Origin: an uncultured Ruminococcus sp.
GTDB taxonomy: Bacteria > Bacillota > Clostridia > Oscillospirales > Ruminococcaceae
Length of the DNA stretch: 13,605 nucleotides
NCBI GenBank assembly: GCA_910579835.1
Contig: CAJTWQ010000049.1
Span: forward strand, 1-13,605
Direction of reading: 5' to 3'
This document shows positions 1-6,481 of this stretch, in pieces. The position numbers were made by a program, and so were the translations under genes. The notes under the pieces are model-generated. The model made no database searches and was not told the origin of the DNA. It saw nothing but the letters and a program-made list of their open reading frames with translations. Numbering within the stretch: position 1 is the stretch's first letter; each line of letters opens with the position of its first letter.

Positions 1-12
1 ATTCTATATATC

Positions 13-53
13 AAAAAAGGCAGATTTAAGATTTTTCTTCTCAAATCTGCCTT
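13..53 (-). terminator. Intrinsic terminator, leftward
   Basis: A perfect 11-bp stem (17-27 with 43-53, core GGCAGATTT/AAATCTGCC) encloses a 15-base loop. On the minus strand it is followed at once by six T residues (complement of 13-18), the classic rho-independent layout. On the plus strand there is no T-run after the hairpin, so it acts leftward only. The only leftward transcription unit seen upstream of it is tRNA-Pro, whose 3' end lies about 165 bases away. Confidence 0.7.
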
Positions 54-162
54 GAATTTCTCCTAAATTTTCCTATGCATCGGTTCGAATCCTTTTTTGA
101 GCCAAAAGACCTAAAAAGCATCCACGGTTTTGACCATAAATTTTTCGCCCCTAAAATGCCAA

Positions 163-186
163 CAAACCGCCTAATTAGGCGGTTTG
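163..186. repeat. 24-bp perfect palindrome
   Basis: Positions 163-186 equal their own reverse complement: the arm CAAACCGCCT is mirrored around a central AATT. As RNA it would form a 10-bp stem with a 4-base loop. Outer arms CCCCT (148-152) and AGGGG (187-191) could extend the stem with a 10-base bulge on one side. No adjacent T-run follows on either strand, so it is not a textbook terminator. It lies about 30 bases downstream of the tRNA-Pro 3' end and could be an RNA-processing or stability structure, or a protein-binding site. Function unknown. Confidence 0.6.
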
Positions 187-217
187 AGGGGTGGACATCT
201 ATTTTGTTCCACAAGTA

Positions 218-294
218 TGGTCGAGGTGACAGGATTTGAACCTGCGGCCCCTACGTCCCGAACGTAGTACTCTACCAAACTGAGCCACACCTCG
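218..294 (-). tRNA. tRNA-Pro (anticodon CGG)
   Basis: Read on the minus strand, a complete cloverleaf is visible. The acceptor arms CGAGGTG and CACCTCG pair perfectly, followed by discriminator A and an encoded CCA end (218-220). The anticodon stem CTACG/CGTAG holds the loop TTCGGGA, which places CGG at positions 34-36, so it reads the proline codon CCG. The T-arm contains GGTTCAAATCC. The D-arm segment GGCTCAGTTTGGTAGAG is standard for bacterial tRNA-Pro. It stands alone, with a strong promoter immediately upstream at 304-332 and a long trailer before the terminator at 13-53. Confidence 0.97.
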
Positions 295-303
295 AACATA
301 TTT

Positions 304-332
304 ATTATACTACAAAAATACTGGTTTGTCAA
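304..332 (-). promoter_or_regulatory. Consensus sigma-A promoter of tRNA-Pro
   Basis: On the minus strand, TTGACA (complement of 327-332) and TATAAT (complement of 304-309) are separated by exactly 17 bases, a full match to the consensus at both elements. Transcription would start near 297, only a few bases before the mature tRNA 5' end at 294, so the tRNA precursor has an almost absent 5' leader. Confidence 0.9.
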
Positions 333-465
333 GAACTCTTTGTCAGAAAATATAAAAATTATTTTTTTAACTATAATTTATTGCCGAAAAAATCTTCAAT
401 ATCCCTGCTAAAAGTACATTTTTACGGAATTTTGTGTAAACACTTTCCATATGCGTTCTGTTTAT

Positions 466-509
466 AAAAAAGGCAGCGTCATGCACTTATTTAAGCATTT
501 TTTCACTCC
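466..509 (-). terminator. Possible terminator after the YdcF gene
   Basis: On the minus strand, GGAGTG (complement of 504-509, at the stop codon of the YdcF-family gene) can pair with CGCTGCC (complement of 472-478) with one bulged base and one G-U pair. An inner TGC/GCA stem sits between them, and six Ts follow directly (complement of 466-471). The stem is imperfect, so this is a moderate candidate for the end of the PHP-YdcF transcript. Confidence 0.4.
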
Positions 510-1285
510 GATAACATAAAATACATATTTCCAAACCATTCCCTTAGCCAATAGGTAGGAAGAAGATACCACTTGGTGGGCGCAGAAATATTATTGGCAT
601 CTGCATCAAATCTTTTTGCAATAATATCAGCTCGCAGCTGATGGAACCCATCAGTAACAATAGTAATGTTATTGTTTAGCCCGTGTTCCTCTATAAGCTC
701 AAGAGAAAATTTCAGATTTTCCTCGGTATTTACCGACTTATCCTCCATAAAAATTCTGTCCGGCGCAATTCCTTTTTTTAGCAAATATTCTTTCATGCAC
801 TGCGCCTCGCTTATAAGTTCGTCATCGCCCTTTCCGCCGGAAACTACTACATTAACAGAATCGTGCACCGAAAGATATTCATATGCAGTGTCCAGACGAC
901 TTTTCAGCATATTGCTTGGCTGGGTACCTTTTACCTGACATCCGAGAACGACAAGAGTAACGTTGTCGTTTTTCGGCAAATCGTTCATCTCTCTTATCAT
1001 AAAAACAGAAATAATTGCTGCAGTAAGAATACACACTGTTATCAATGCCAAAGCTGATGAAATAACTATCTTTCCTGCCGCCGTATCCCAGGATCTTTTT
1101 ACAAAATCAGAAAACCTACTGAAAAAAAGAGATATCAACAGCATTATTAACGATATGGTTGCTCCCGTACAGTTGCCGATATTAATAATGCCTTTTGCAA
1201 ACGGAATTAAAAACCATACCAGAGCGAAAAGAGAAATGAGAGTCGGGATTACTCTCATTCCTGTATTTTCTATAAAATTATTCAT
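503..1285 (-). CDS. YdcF-family (DUF218) membrane protein
   Basis: A 260-residue protein whose N-terminal 100 residues hold hydrophobic segments at about 12-35, 42-56 and 72-97. A soluble DUF218/YdcF-like domain follows at about 108-255. Family hallmarks visible are VVLGCQVKG (112-120), the motif VVVSGGKGDDELISEA (146-161), RIFMEDKSVNTEENL (177-191) and ITIVTDGFHQLRA (207-219). The family includes E. coli ElyC, SanA and YdcF, membrane-linked proteins tied to envelope functions; no biochemical activity can be assigned from sequence. The start ATG lies inside the last codons of the PHP gene (8-base overlap), so the two are translationally coupled and share the promoter at 2168-2196. A possible terminator follows directly. 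Confident in the family, not in the substrate. Confidence 0.88.
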   Translation of the reverse strand: MNNFIENTGMRVIPTLISLFALVWFLIPFAKGIINIGNCTGATISLIMLLISLFFSRFSDFVKRSWDTAAGKIVISSALALITVCILTAAIISVFMIREMNDLPKNDNVTLVVLGCQVKGTQPSNMLKSRLDTAYEYLSVHDSVNVVVSGGKGDDELISEAQCMKEYLLKKGIAPDRIFMEDKSVNTEENLKFSLELIEEHGLNNNITIVTDGFHQLRADIIAKRFDADANNISAPTKWYLLPTYWLREWFGNMYFMLSE

Positions 1286-2129
1286 GGTTCTTCTGGCGCA
1301 TTTTAGCCGAAAGCTTTAAAATACGGTCAAGCTCCTCCTTTGATGTGGATTCGTTTCCAATATGAGTAGGGACACTGTTGTAAAGTCCATGAAAATCGGA
1401 ACCTCCCGTCCGAATAAGCTCATATCGGTCGGCAATAGCAGAAAGTTCCTTTCGATAAGCAGCATCGGCAGAATAATGACCAATCTCAACACCGTCAATC
1501 TTTCCCTTTTTTGCAAGTAATTCAAGAAGCTCTATATTGTCGTACTGAGCCGGATGCGCCATTACCGCTACTCCCTTTGCCGTGTGTATAAGATCAATAA
1601 CAAAATTAACGTCCGGATATTCACGCTCAACATAACATGATCCGGTCTGCGGATTAAACAGCTCTCTGTCAAGATCACCGTACATTTCCAAGACATAGCC
1701 GTAATCCACCAAAGCACGCATTATATGCTGTTTGAATATACTTTTTGAGGCTGTGGTATGCTTCAGTATGCTTTCAATAGGAATAGGAAACTTTTCTGTT
1801 ACCTTTTCTATCATTTCTTTTGAACAAGCCTTTCTGATTTCGCAGGATTTCAGACACAATCCTTCCAGGCGATCAGGCTTTGACGGTGCATAGCAAAGGA
1901 TATGTACTTTGCTGTTTCTTTTCTTATCCCACGCAGACAGTTCAACACCGTGAAGAATTTTTACCCCTGCACGTTCTCCAAGAACAGCCGAACGTGAAAA
2001 GGAGGCCATTGTATCATGATCTGTGATTGACAGCCAGCTTATTTTTGTTCGTTTTGCCTGTTCTATTACGTCCTCAATTCCAAGCGAACCGTCAGAAAGC
2101 TTGGTATGACAATGCAAATCGCAAATCAT
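1278..2129 (-). CDS. PHP-domain phosphoesterase (TrpH/YciV-like)
   Basis: A 283-residue protein with the full set of PHP metal-binding motifs: DLHCHTKLSDG at 4-14 (His6, His8, Asp13), ITDHDT at 35-40 (Asp37, His38), HGVELSAW at 60-67 (Glu63), His76, MAHPAQ at 190-195 (His192) and GGSDFHG at 242-248 (Asp245, His247). This arrangement matches the YciV/TrpH group, whose characterised member in E. coli (RNase AM) is a 5'-3' exonuclease that also acts on nucleoside 3',5'-bisphosphates. The exact substrate here is inferred. AAGGAG lies 11 bases upstream of the ATG, and a good promoter sits at 2168-2196, so the gene starts its own unit with the overlapping YdcF-family gene although it lies downstream of rsmI on the same strand. 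Confidence 0.9.
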   Translation of the reverse strand: MICDLHCHTKLSDGSLGIEDVIEQAKRTKISWLSITDHDTMASFSRSAVLGERAGVKILHGVELSAWDKKRNSKVHILCYAPSKPDRLEGLCLKSCEIRKACSKEMIEKVTEKFPIPIESILKHTTASKSIFKQHIMRALVDYGYVLEMYGDLDRELFNPQTGSCYVEREYPDVNFVIDLIHTAKGVAVMAHPAQYDNIELLELLAKKGKIDGVEIGHYSADAAYRKELSAIADRYELIRTGGSDFHGLYNSVPTHIGNESTSKEELDRILKLSAKMRQKNHE

Positions 2130-2167
2130 TACTGTATAATCTCCTTATGATAAAATATATCGTTAAT

Positions 2168-2196
2168 ATTATATCACTTTATAATGCGAAGTGCAA
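2168..2196 (-). promoter_or_regulatory. Sigma-A promoter for the PHP-YdcF pair
   Basis: On the minus strand, TTGCAC (complement of 2191-2196) and a perfect TATAAT (complement of 2168-2173) are 17 bases apart. It lies in the 100-base gap between rsmI and the PHP gene, the only wide gap in the leftward gene series. No terminator hairpin is apparent after rsmI, so read-through from the upstream operon may add to expression. Confidence 0.75.
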
Positions 2197-2229
2197 GGTT
2201 TTTGCAATAATTTCATTTATTTTTCACAT

Positions 2230-3060
2230 TTATTCTGTACAGAATGCCGAATAAAGTTCACTTTTCTTAATTCCTGTCTCTTTTGCAACAGCTTTGCAGG
2301 CGTCAACAGGACGTTCACCCAGCTCAACAAGACGGCGAACCTGTTCAAGAGCCTGTGCAGCAGTCACTTTTTCGCCGGAAACTCCGCTTCCTCCCTGAAC
2401 TACAAGGACAAATTCTCCTTTCGGCTCGTGTTCCGCATAGTATTCACATGCATCTCCAAGCGTCATTCTGAGTGTTTCCTCATGCACCTTTGTCAGCTCC
2501 CGGCATATTGTTATCTTTCTGTCAAAGCCGAAATTATCCATAAGATCGGAAATAGTTCCTTTTAGTTTATGAGGTGCTTCATAAAAAACCATTAACGCCG
2601 TTTCATTTTTCAGCATCTCAAGTCTTTCGGCACGCTCCTTTTTCTGTACGGGAAGAAATCCCTCAAAGGTAAAGCGTTTTGCAAAAAATCCGGAAAGTGC
2701 AACTGCCGATACAACGGCGCTGGGACCGGGAACAACTTTCGTTTCAATTCCGTTTTCGGCACACATGCGCACAAGAACTTCTCCCGGATCGGAGATGCAA
2801 GGCATTCCTGCATCGGTAACTATACCGCAGCTTTCACCGCAGAGCAGTCTGTCTATGATGCGCTGTGCATCAGCCTTTGAGCTGTGTTCGTGAAAGCTAA
2901 TCATATGATTCTTGATATTGCAGCGGTTAAGAAGTTTCAGCGTCACTCTGGTGTCCTCTGCGCATATAAAATCCACATTTCTGAGAGTATCAAGCTGACG
3001 CATTGTTATATCTTCAAGATTACCGATAGGAGTGCCGATTATGTAAAAAATCCCGCTCAT
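2230..3060 (-). CDS. rsmI: 16S rRNA (cytidine1402-2'-O)-methyltransferase RsmI
   Basis: A 276-residue member of the tetrapyrrole-methylase-fold family, close to the usual RsmI length. Diagnostic motifs are IIGTPIGNLEDIT (7-19) at the N-terminus, CAEDTR (33-38), VTDAGMPCISDPG (81-93, SAM-binding region) and VVPGPSA (109-115). The C-terminal part ends in an alpha-helical segment with KETGIKKSELY, as in other RsmI proteins. The enzyme 2'-O-methylates C1402 in the decoding centre of 16S rRNA and, together with RsmH, tunes decoding fidelity. Its ATG overlaps the stop of the TrmN6-like gene in an ATGA, with GGAGAG just upstream. This pairing of rsmI with a TrmN6-like methyltransferase is common in Firmicutes. 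Confidence 0.96.
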   Translation of the reverse strand: MSGIFYIIGTPIGNLEDITMRQLDTLRNVDFICAEDTRVTLKLLNRCNIKNHMISFHEHSSKADAQRIIDRLLCGESCGIVTDAGMPCISDPGEVLVRMCAENGIETKVVPGPSAVVSAVALSGFFAKRFTFEGFLPVQKKERAERLEMLKNETALMVFYEAPHKLKGTISDLMDNFGFDRKITICRELTKVHEETLRMTLGDACEYYAEHEPKGEFVLVVQGGSGVSGEKVTAAQALEQVRRLVELGERPVDACKAVAKETGIKKSELYSAFCTE

Positions 3061-3779
3061 ACGCTCTCCTTTCCAACAGAATAGATATTTTTTAGTTCTT
3101 CAGAAAAACCGTTTTCACTGCGTATATACAGCTGTCTTTCGACTTTCATAAACGGTTTGGAACCTTTTTTTCCCTCAATGAGAAACAGCCATGGAGCTTC
3201 ATCTGGATTTTTTGAAACAAACCGCAGTCGTTTAGGTTCCAGATTATGGTTTTTCATAGCAAAAATCACGTCTGAAAGCCGTTCCGGACGATTGCAGGCA
3301 CAAAATCTTCCTCCGAATTTCAGCAGACGTTCTGCCGCTCTGCATACATCGTCTATATTGCACATGATCTCGTGACGTGCGATCTTCTGCGCGTCAATTA
3401 CGCTCTCAAATCCTGTGTTTGCAGCTTTATAGGGAGGATTGCATGTCACCAGATCAAAACGGCCGAGAGGTGCGCCGTCCCATAGTTCTCTTAAATCGGC
3501 GCATATAGGAACGATTTTCGTGATCTCGCTTTGTTCCATCCCAAGACGCAGCTGTTTAATTGCCTTATCCTGAATATCAACTGCATACGTTATCTTCGGA
3601 GGAAGCCTTTTCTGCATAATAAGCGGTATAATACCGCATCCTGTTCCAAGATCGCATACCATATCTTTCTGACGGTATCCGGAAAAATCGGCAAGCAGAA
3701 ATGCATCTGTGCCAAAACGATGATCGGAACTTGCACAGACTGTTATTTTATCCGTAAGTTTTTCAAATTTATAATCCAT
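3057..3779 (-). CDS. TrmN6-like SAM-dependent N6-adenine methyltransferase
   Basis: A 240-residue Rossmann-fold methyltransferase. The SAM-binding motif is VCDLGTGCGIIPL (41-53), the acidic end of strand 2 is YAVDIQ (65-70), and the catalytic NPPY tetrad occurs at 114-117, the signature of methylation on an exocyclic amino group. Overall it resembles YfiC/TrmN6 of E. coli, which makes m6A37 in tRNA-Val, and YabB of Bacillus. The tRNA target here is inferred from family and from its neighbours mnmA and rsmI. The gene starts one base after the mnmA stop. Its GGAGG lies inside the mnmA coding region about 14 bases upstream, an unusually long spacing that suggests coupling to mnmA translation. 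Confidence 0.88.
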   Translation of the reverse strand: MDYKFEKLTDKITVCASSDHRFGTDAFLLADFSGYRQKDMVCDLGTGCGIIPLIMQKRLPPKITYAVDIQDKAIKQLRLGMEQSEITKIVPICADLRELWDGAPLGRFDLVTCNPPYKAANTGFESVIDAQKIARHEIMCNIDDVCRAAERLLKFGGRFCACNRPERLSDVIFAMKNHNLEPKRLRFVSKNPDEAPWLFLIEGKKGSKPFMKVERQLYIRSENGFSEELKNIYSVGKESV

Positions 3780-3780
3780 G

Positions 3781-4845
3781 CTATTTTATAGTACCTCCGC
3801 CTACAACGATATCACCGTCATAGAAAACAACTGCCTGACCGCTTGTAATAGCCCTTTGAGGAGACTGGAATTCAACAAGGTACTCGCCGCTGCCAATATA
3901 AGACAAAATCGCTTCCTGTTCCCTTTGACTGTAGCGTGTTTTCGCCGTAATTCTCATAGGTTCTGCAATTTCGGGAACAGAAATAAGATTTACATTCACA
4001 GCGATAAGAGAATCAGTGTAAAGGTCGCTTTCATCTCCGAGAGTAACGATATTTTTTTCAATATCCTTGCGAACGACATAAAGAGGTCTGCCAACAGAGA
4101 TACCTAACCCCTTGCGCTGACCGATCGTATAATTGATGATTCCGTTATGAGAGCCAAGAATTTTGCCGTTTATATCAGCAAAAAGACCGCATTCAGGTTT
4201 AAATCCGGCAAAATTTTGAATAAATCCGGCATAATTGCCGTCAGGCACAAAGCATATATCCTGACTGTCGGGCTTTCCTGAATTAACGAGCCCGGCTGAC
4301 TCTGCCATTGCCCGTACCTCGCTTTTTTCAAGCTCTCCCAACGGAAAAAGAACATGGGAAAGCTGTTCCTGAGTCAGGGAATAGAGCACATATGTCTGAT
4401 CCTTGCTTCTGTCCTTAGATCGTTTAAGCAGCCATCTGCTGCTGTTTTCGTCATATGTAACCGCTGCATAATGTCCTGTTGCAATATAGTCATATCCGGA
4501 TTCAGCCGCCCAATTCAGCATTGCTCCAAACTTGATATGCTTATTGCATTCTATGCATGGATTGGGGGTCTCACCCCGAAGATAACTATCCGAAAAATGC
4601 TTCATTACATCGTGTCTGAAATCTTTGCTCAGATCCAGAATACAATGTTTAATGCCAAGAGCGTTAGCCGCATCACGGGCGTCGTTGGCATCGGCAAGAG
4701 AGCCGCAGGTTTTTTCTCCGGAAATATCGCTGTCTGAAAAAAGCTTAAGTGTAACGCCTGCAACATTATATCCGCTGTCTCTGAGTATTATTGCCGTCAC
4801 CGAACTGTCAACTCCGCCGCTCATTCCCACTAAAACTTTTTTCAT
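3781..4845 (-). CDS. mnmA: tRNA-specific 2-thiouridylase MnmA
   Basis: A 354-residue PP-loop ATP pyrophosphatase. The P-loop SGGVDSS is at 9-15, the first active-site region TPNPCIECNKHIKFG at 93-107, the ATGHYA motif at 122-127 and the second catalytic cysteine in DSQDICFV (Cys198). The C-terminus has the QRKGLGI segment and a final beta-barrel-like domain. MnmA installs the 2-thio group of s2U34 in tRNAs for Lys, Glu and Gln. By alignment with E. coli (PNPDILCN) the catalytic cysteine is Cys100, and an additional Cys97 replaces the aspartate, giving CxxC plus Cys198. The gene overlaps the upstream HAD gene by four bases (ATGA), with AGGAA before the start. No cysteine desulfurase gene lies adjacent in this window. 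Confidence 0.97.
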   Translation of the reverse strand: MKKVLVGMSGGVDSSVTAIILRDSGYNVAGVTLKLFSDSDISGEKTCGSLADANDARDAANALGIKHCILDLSKDFRHDVMKHFSDSYLRGETPNPCIECNKHIKFGAMLNWAAESGYDYIATGHYAAVTYDENSSRWLLKRSKDRSKDQTYVLYSLTQEQLSHVLFPLGELEKSEVRAMAESAGLVNSGKPDSQDICFVPDGNYAGFIQNFAGFKPECGLFADINGKILGSHNGIINYTIGQRKGLGISVGRPLYVVRKDIEKNIVTLGDESDLYTDSLIAVNVNLISVPEIAEPMRITAKTRYSQREQEAILSYIGSGEYLVEFQSPQRAITSGQAVVFYDGDIVVGGGTIK

Positions 4846-5504
4846 ATTCTTTCGTTCCTCACTATGTTTTCAATTTCCTTGAGCGAGCTTATATAATAAT
4901 CAGCTTTTTCTGCAATAATTTCACTTTCACCGGCTGATATTTCATCGTAAATACCCGCTGTGACAAATCCGGCGGCGGAGGCAGTCTCTATGCAGTGGAG
5001 GGAATCCTCGGCTACTAGAACTCTTTCCGGGGGGACTTTCAGTTTTTCGGCAGCTCCCAGAAAAATATCCGGAAAATTTTTCCCAAGAGGATATTCCTGA
5101 TCGGTGAGGATAAACTTCATTCTGTGAAGTATTCCGCATCGGCTCAAAACAGATTCAGCAAGCTTTTTATAGGTCGCCGTTGCCGCTCCGTAGGGAATCC
5201 CCTCGTTGTCCAGAAAATCAAGAAGCTCCGCCGCATAAGGTTTCAGAGGAATATTCTCCTCATACTCAATGCGGACAAGTTCTTCAATGCGATTTATAAT
5301 GTATTCCTTTTTACATAGCAGACCGAAGCGGTCAATAAAATACTGAGAAGACTCCTCTACGGTCATTTTTCTTACTATGTCCGAAATATCTGCCGGAGGA
5401 TCTTCAACGCCGTTTTCAAGGAGAAATTCCCTGTCTATCTTGCTCCATATTTTCATGGAGTCGATAAGTGTTCCGTCAAGATCAAATATAACGCCGTCAA
5501 TCAT
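4842..5504 (-). CDS. HAD-superfamily hydrolase (phosphoglucomutase/phosphatase-like)
   Basis: A protein of 220 residues if started at the ATG at 5504, beginning MIDGVIFDLDGTL. This start has GGTGG six bases upstream and places the HAD nucleophile motif DLDGT at 8-12. A longer in-frame reading to 5549 would add a 15-residue extension without family support. Motif II Thr109 (AATAT), motif III Lys142 (GKNFPDIF) and motif IV VAEDS (164-168) are all present, and residues 16-85 form the helical C1 cap of the beta-phosphoglucomutase/Gph type. It should be an active Mg-dependent phosphatase or phosphomutase of small sugar phosphates, but the substrate cannot be read from sequence. It overlaps the lipoprotein gene by 8 bases upstream and mnmA by 4 bases downstream. 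Confidence 0.9.
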   Translation of the reverse strand: MIDGVIFDLDGTLIDSMKIWSKIDREFLLENGVEDPPADISDIVRKMTVEESSQYFIDRFGLLCKKEYIINRIEELVRIEYEENIPLKPYAAELLDFLDNEGIPYGAATATYKKLAESVLSRCGILHRMKFILTDQEYPLGKNFPDIFLGAAEKLKVPPERVLVAEDSLHCIETASAAGFVTAGIYDEISAGESEIIAEKADYYISSLKEIENIVRNERI

Positions 5505-6474
5505 TGCTTTCCACCGAATAATAGGCATTAATTTCCGTTTTTGCCTCAAGCTGCTTTTTTCTGCTCCATACTTCGTTGTTTTCTATTTCAGGATCCGGCG
5601 TAAAGCATCCCTCGGTTTCGGCATCGCCGCATATCACAACAGCCTGTTTGTACATAATATCATATATCGTCTCAAAACGTGAGAGATCATATGTCGTGTT
5701 ACCGACAAGGGGATCGGCGGCATATACGACTCCTTCATTGAAATCATAGCCATAAATCGCAAGGCAGTGCTGATAATCATTGAAAATCATATCCTCGCCG
5801 TTTCCTGCTGTCCATTTATAATTGGGGTATGTTTCTCTCTGATCCATGGTAGTCCACACGATGACGGGTCTGTCCTGAGTTACTTGAAAAAGCAGTTCTC
5901 TGAAATCAGTCCCTGTAATATCAACGGCATAGCACGGAGAATTGACAGATTCAAAATATTCATATGCTGTCTTTACAATAACGGGAGCATAACATCCGAA
6001 TCCGTTGTACGACTTTGGATCGCCGATATATGCGTAATACATATTGACAGCCCCCTCGTAATCCACCGGCATAAAATTATCGCACAGCTCTACTTTGTCA
6101 ATATCAAATCCAAGATAATTCAATACTTCCGCAAGCGCCGTAACCTCGCATCCAGTGGGAAGCTCCGGTTCCTGCATTATCGTCTGAAAACCTTCTATGA
6201 CATAAGTTTCCGGAATTTCGCTTTTCTCTGTGAAAAATATATCTATACTGAACGGCTGAGTTGTCGGCGGCACAGCGGGAGTAGATGTTGTGAGAGCTGC
6301 TGCAGCCGATTCAGTCTCAGTCAATGATGTCTCCTTGAACACTGCTTCCGTGCTTGTATTCCATTCATCGCCGTCTCCAAGGGGATTGCTGCGATGCTGT
6401 ACTATTGTTCCGCAGGAAAAAAGAGATACCGTTGTCAGCAGTACAGCGGCAATACGTGAAAACTTATTCAGCAT
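5497..6474 (-). CDS. Secreted C39-like cysteine peptidase lipoprotein
   Basis: A 325-residue protein starting with a lipoprotein signal peptide: positive N-terminus, hydrophobic core 8-18 and lipobox LFSC with Cys21 as the lipidated residue. A low-complexity Ser/Thr/Ala/Pro-rich linker at about 30-78 follows, as expected for an exposed tether. The rest matches the peptidase C39-like fold (PF13529 type): ELPTGCEVTALAEVL (104-118) with candidate catalytic Cys109, YQHCLAIYGYD (234-244) with His236, and AADPLVG (252-258) with Asp254. It is probably anchored outside the membrane; substrate unknown, and some family members are not proven proteases. The gene starts 7 bases after tmcAL, with GGAG inside the tmcAL terminal codons, so it is cotranscribed with RNA-modification genes, an unexpected partnership. 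Confidence 0.87.
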   Translation of the reverse strand: MLNKFSRIAAVLLTTVSLFSCGTIVQHRSNPLGDGDEWNTSTEAVFKETSLTETESAAAALTTSTPAVPPTTQPFSIDIFFTEKSEIPETYVIEGFQTIMQEPELPTGCEVTALAEVLNYLGFDIDKVELCDNFMPVDYEGAVNMYYAYIGDPKSYNGFGCYAPVIVKTAYEYFESVNSPCYAVDITGTDFRELLFQVTQDRPVIVWTTMDQRETYPNYKWTAGNGEDMIFNDYQHCLAIYGYDFNEGVVYAADPLVGNTTYDLSRFETIYDIMYKQAVVICGDAETEGCFTPDPEIENNEVWSRKKQLEAKTEINAYYSVESND

Positions 6475-6481
6475 TATTGTT

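Noticed and set aside
295..502. Any further gene between tRNA-Pro and the YdcF-family gene
   Set aside because: Apart from the tRNA promoter and the possible terminator, the stretch is AT-rich with no supported frame or RNA.
5505..5549. A 15-residue N-terminal extension of the HAD hydrolase
   Set aside because: HAD proteins start just before the DxDGT motif, and the ATG at 5504 has a ribosome binding site at normal spacing.
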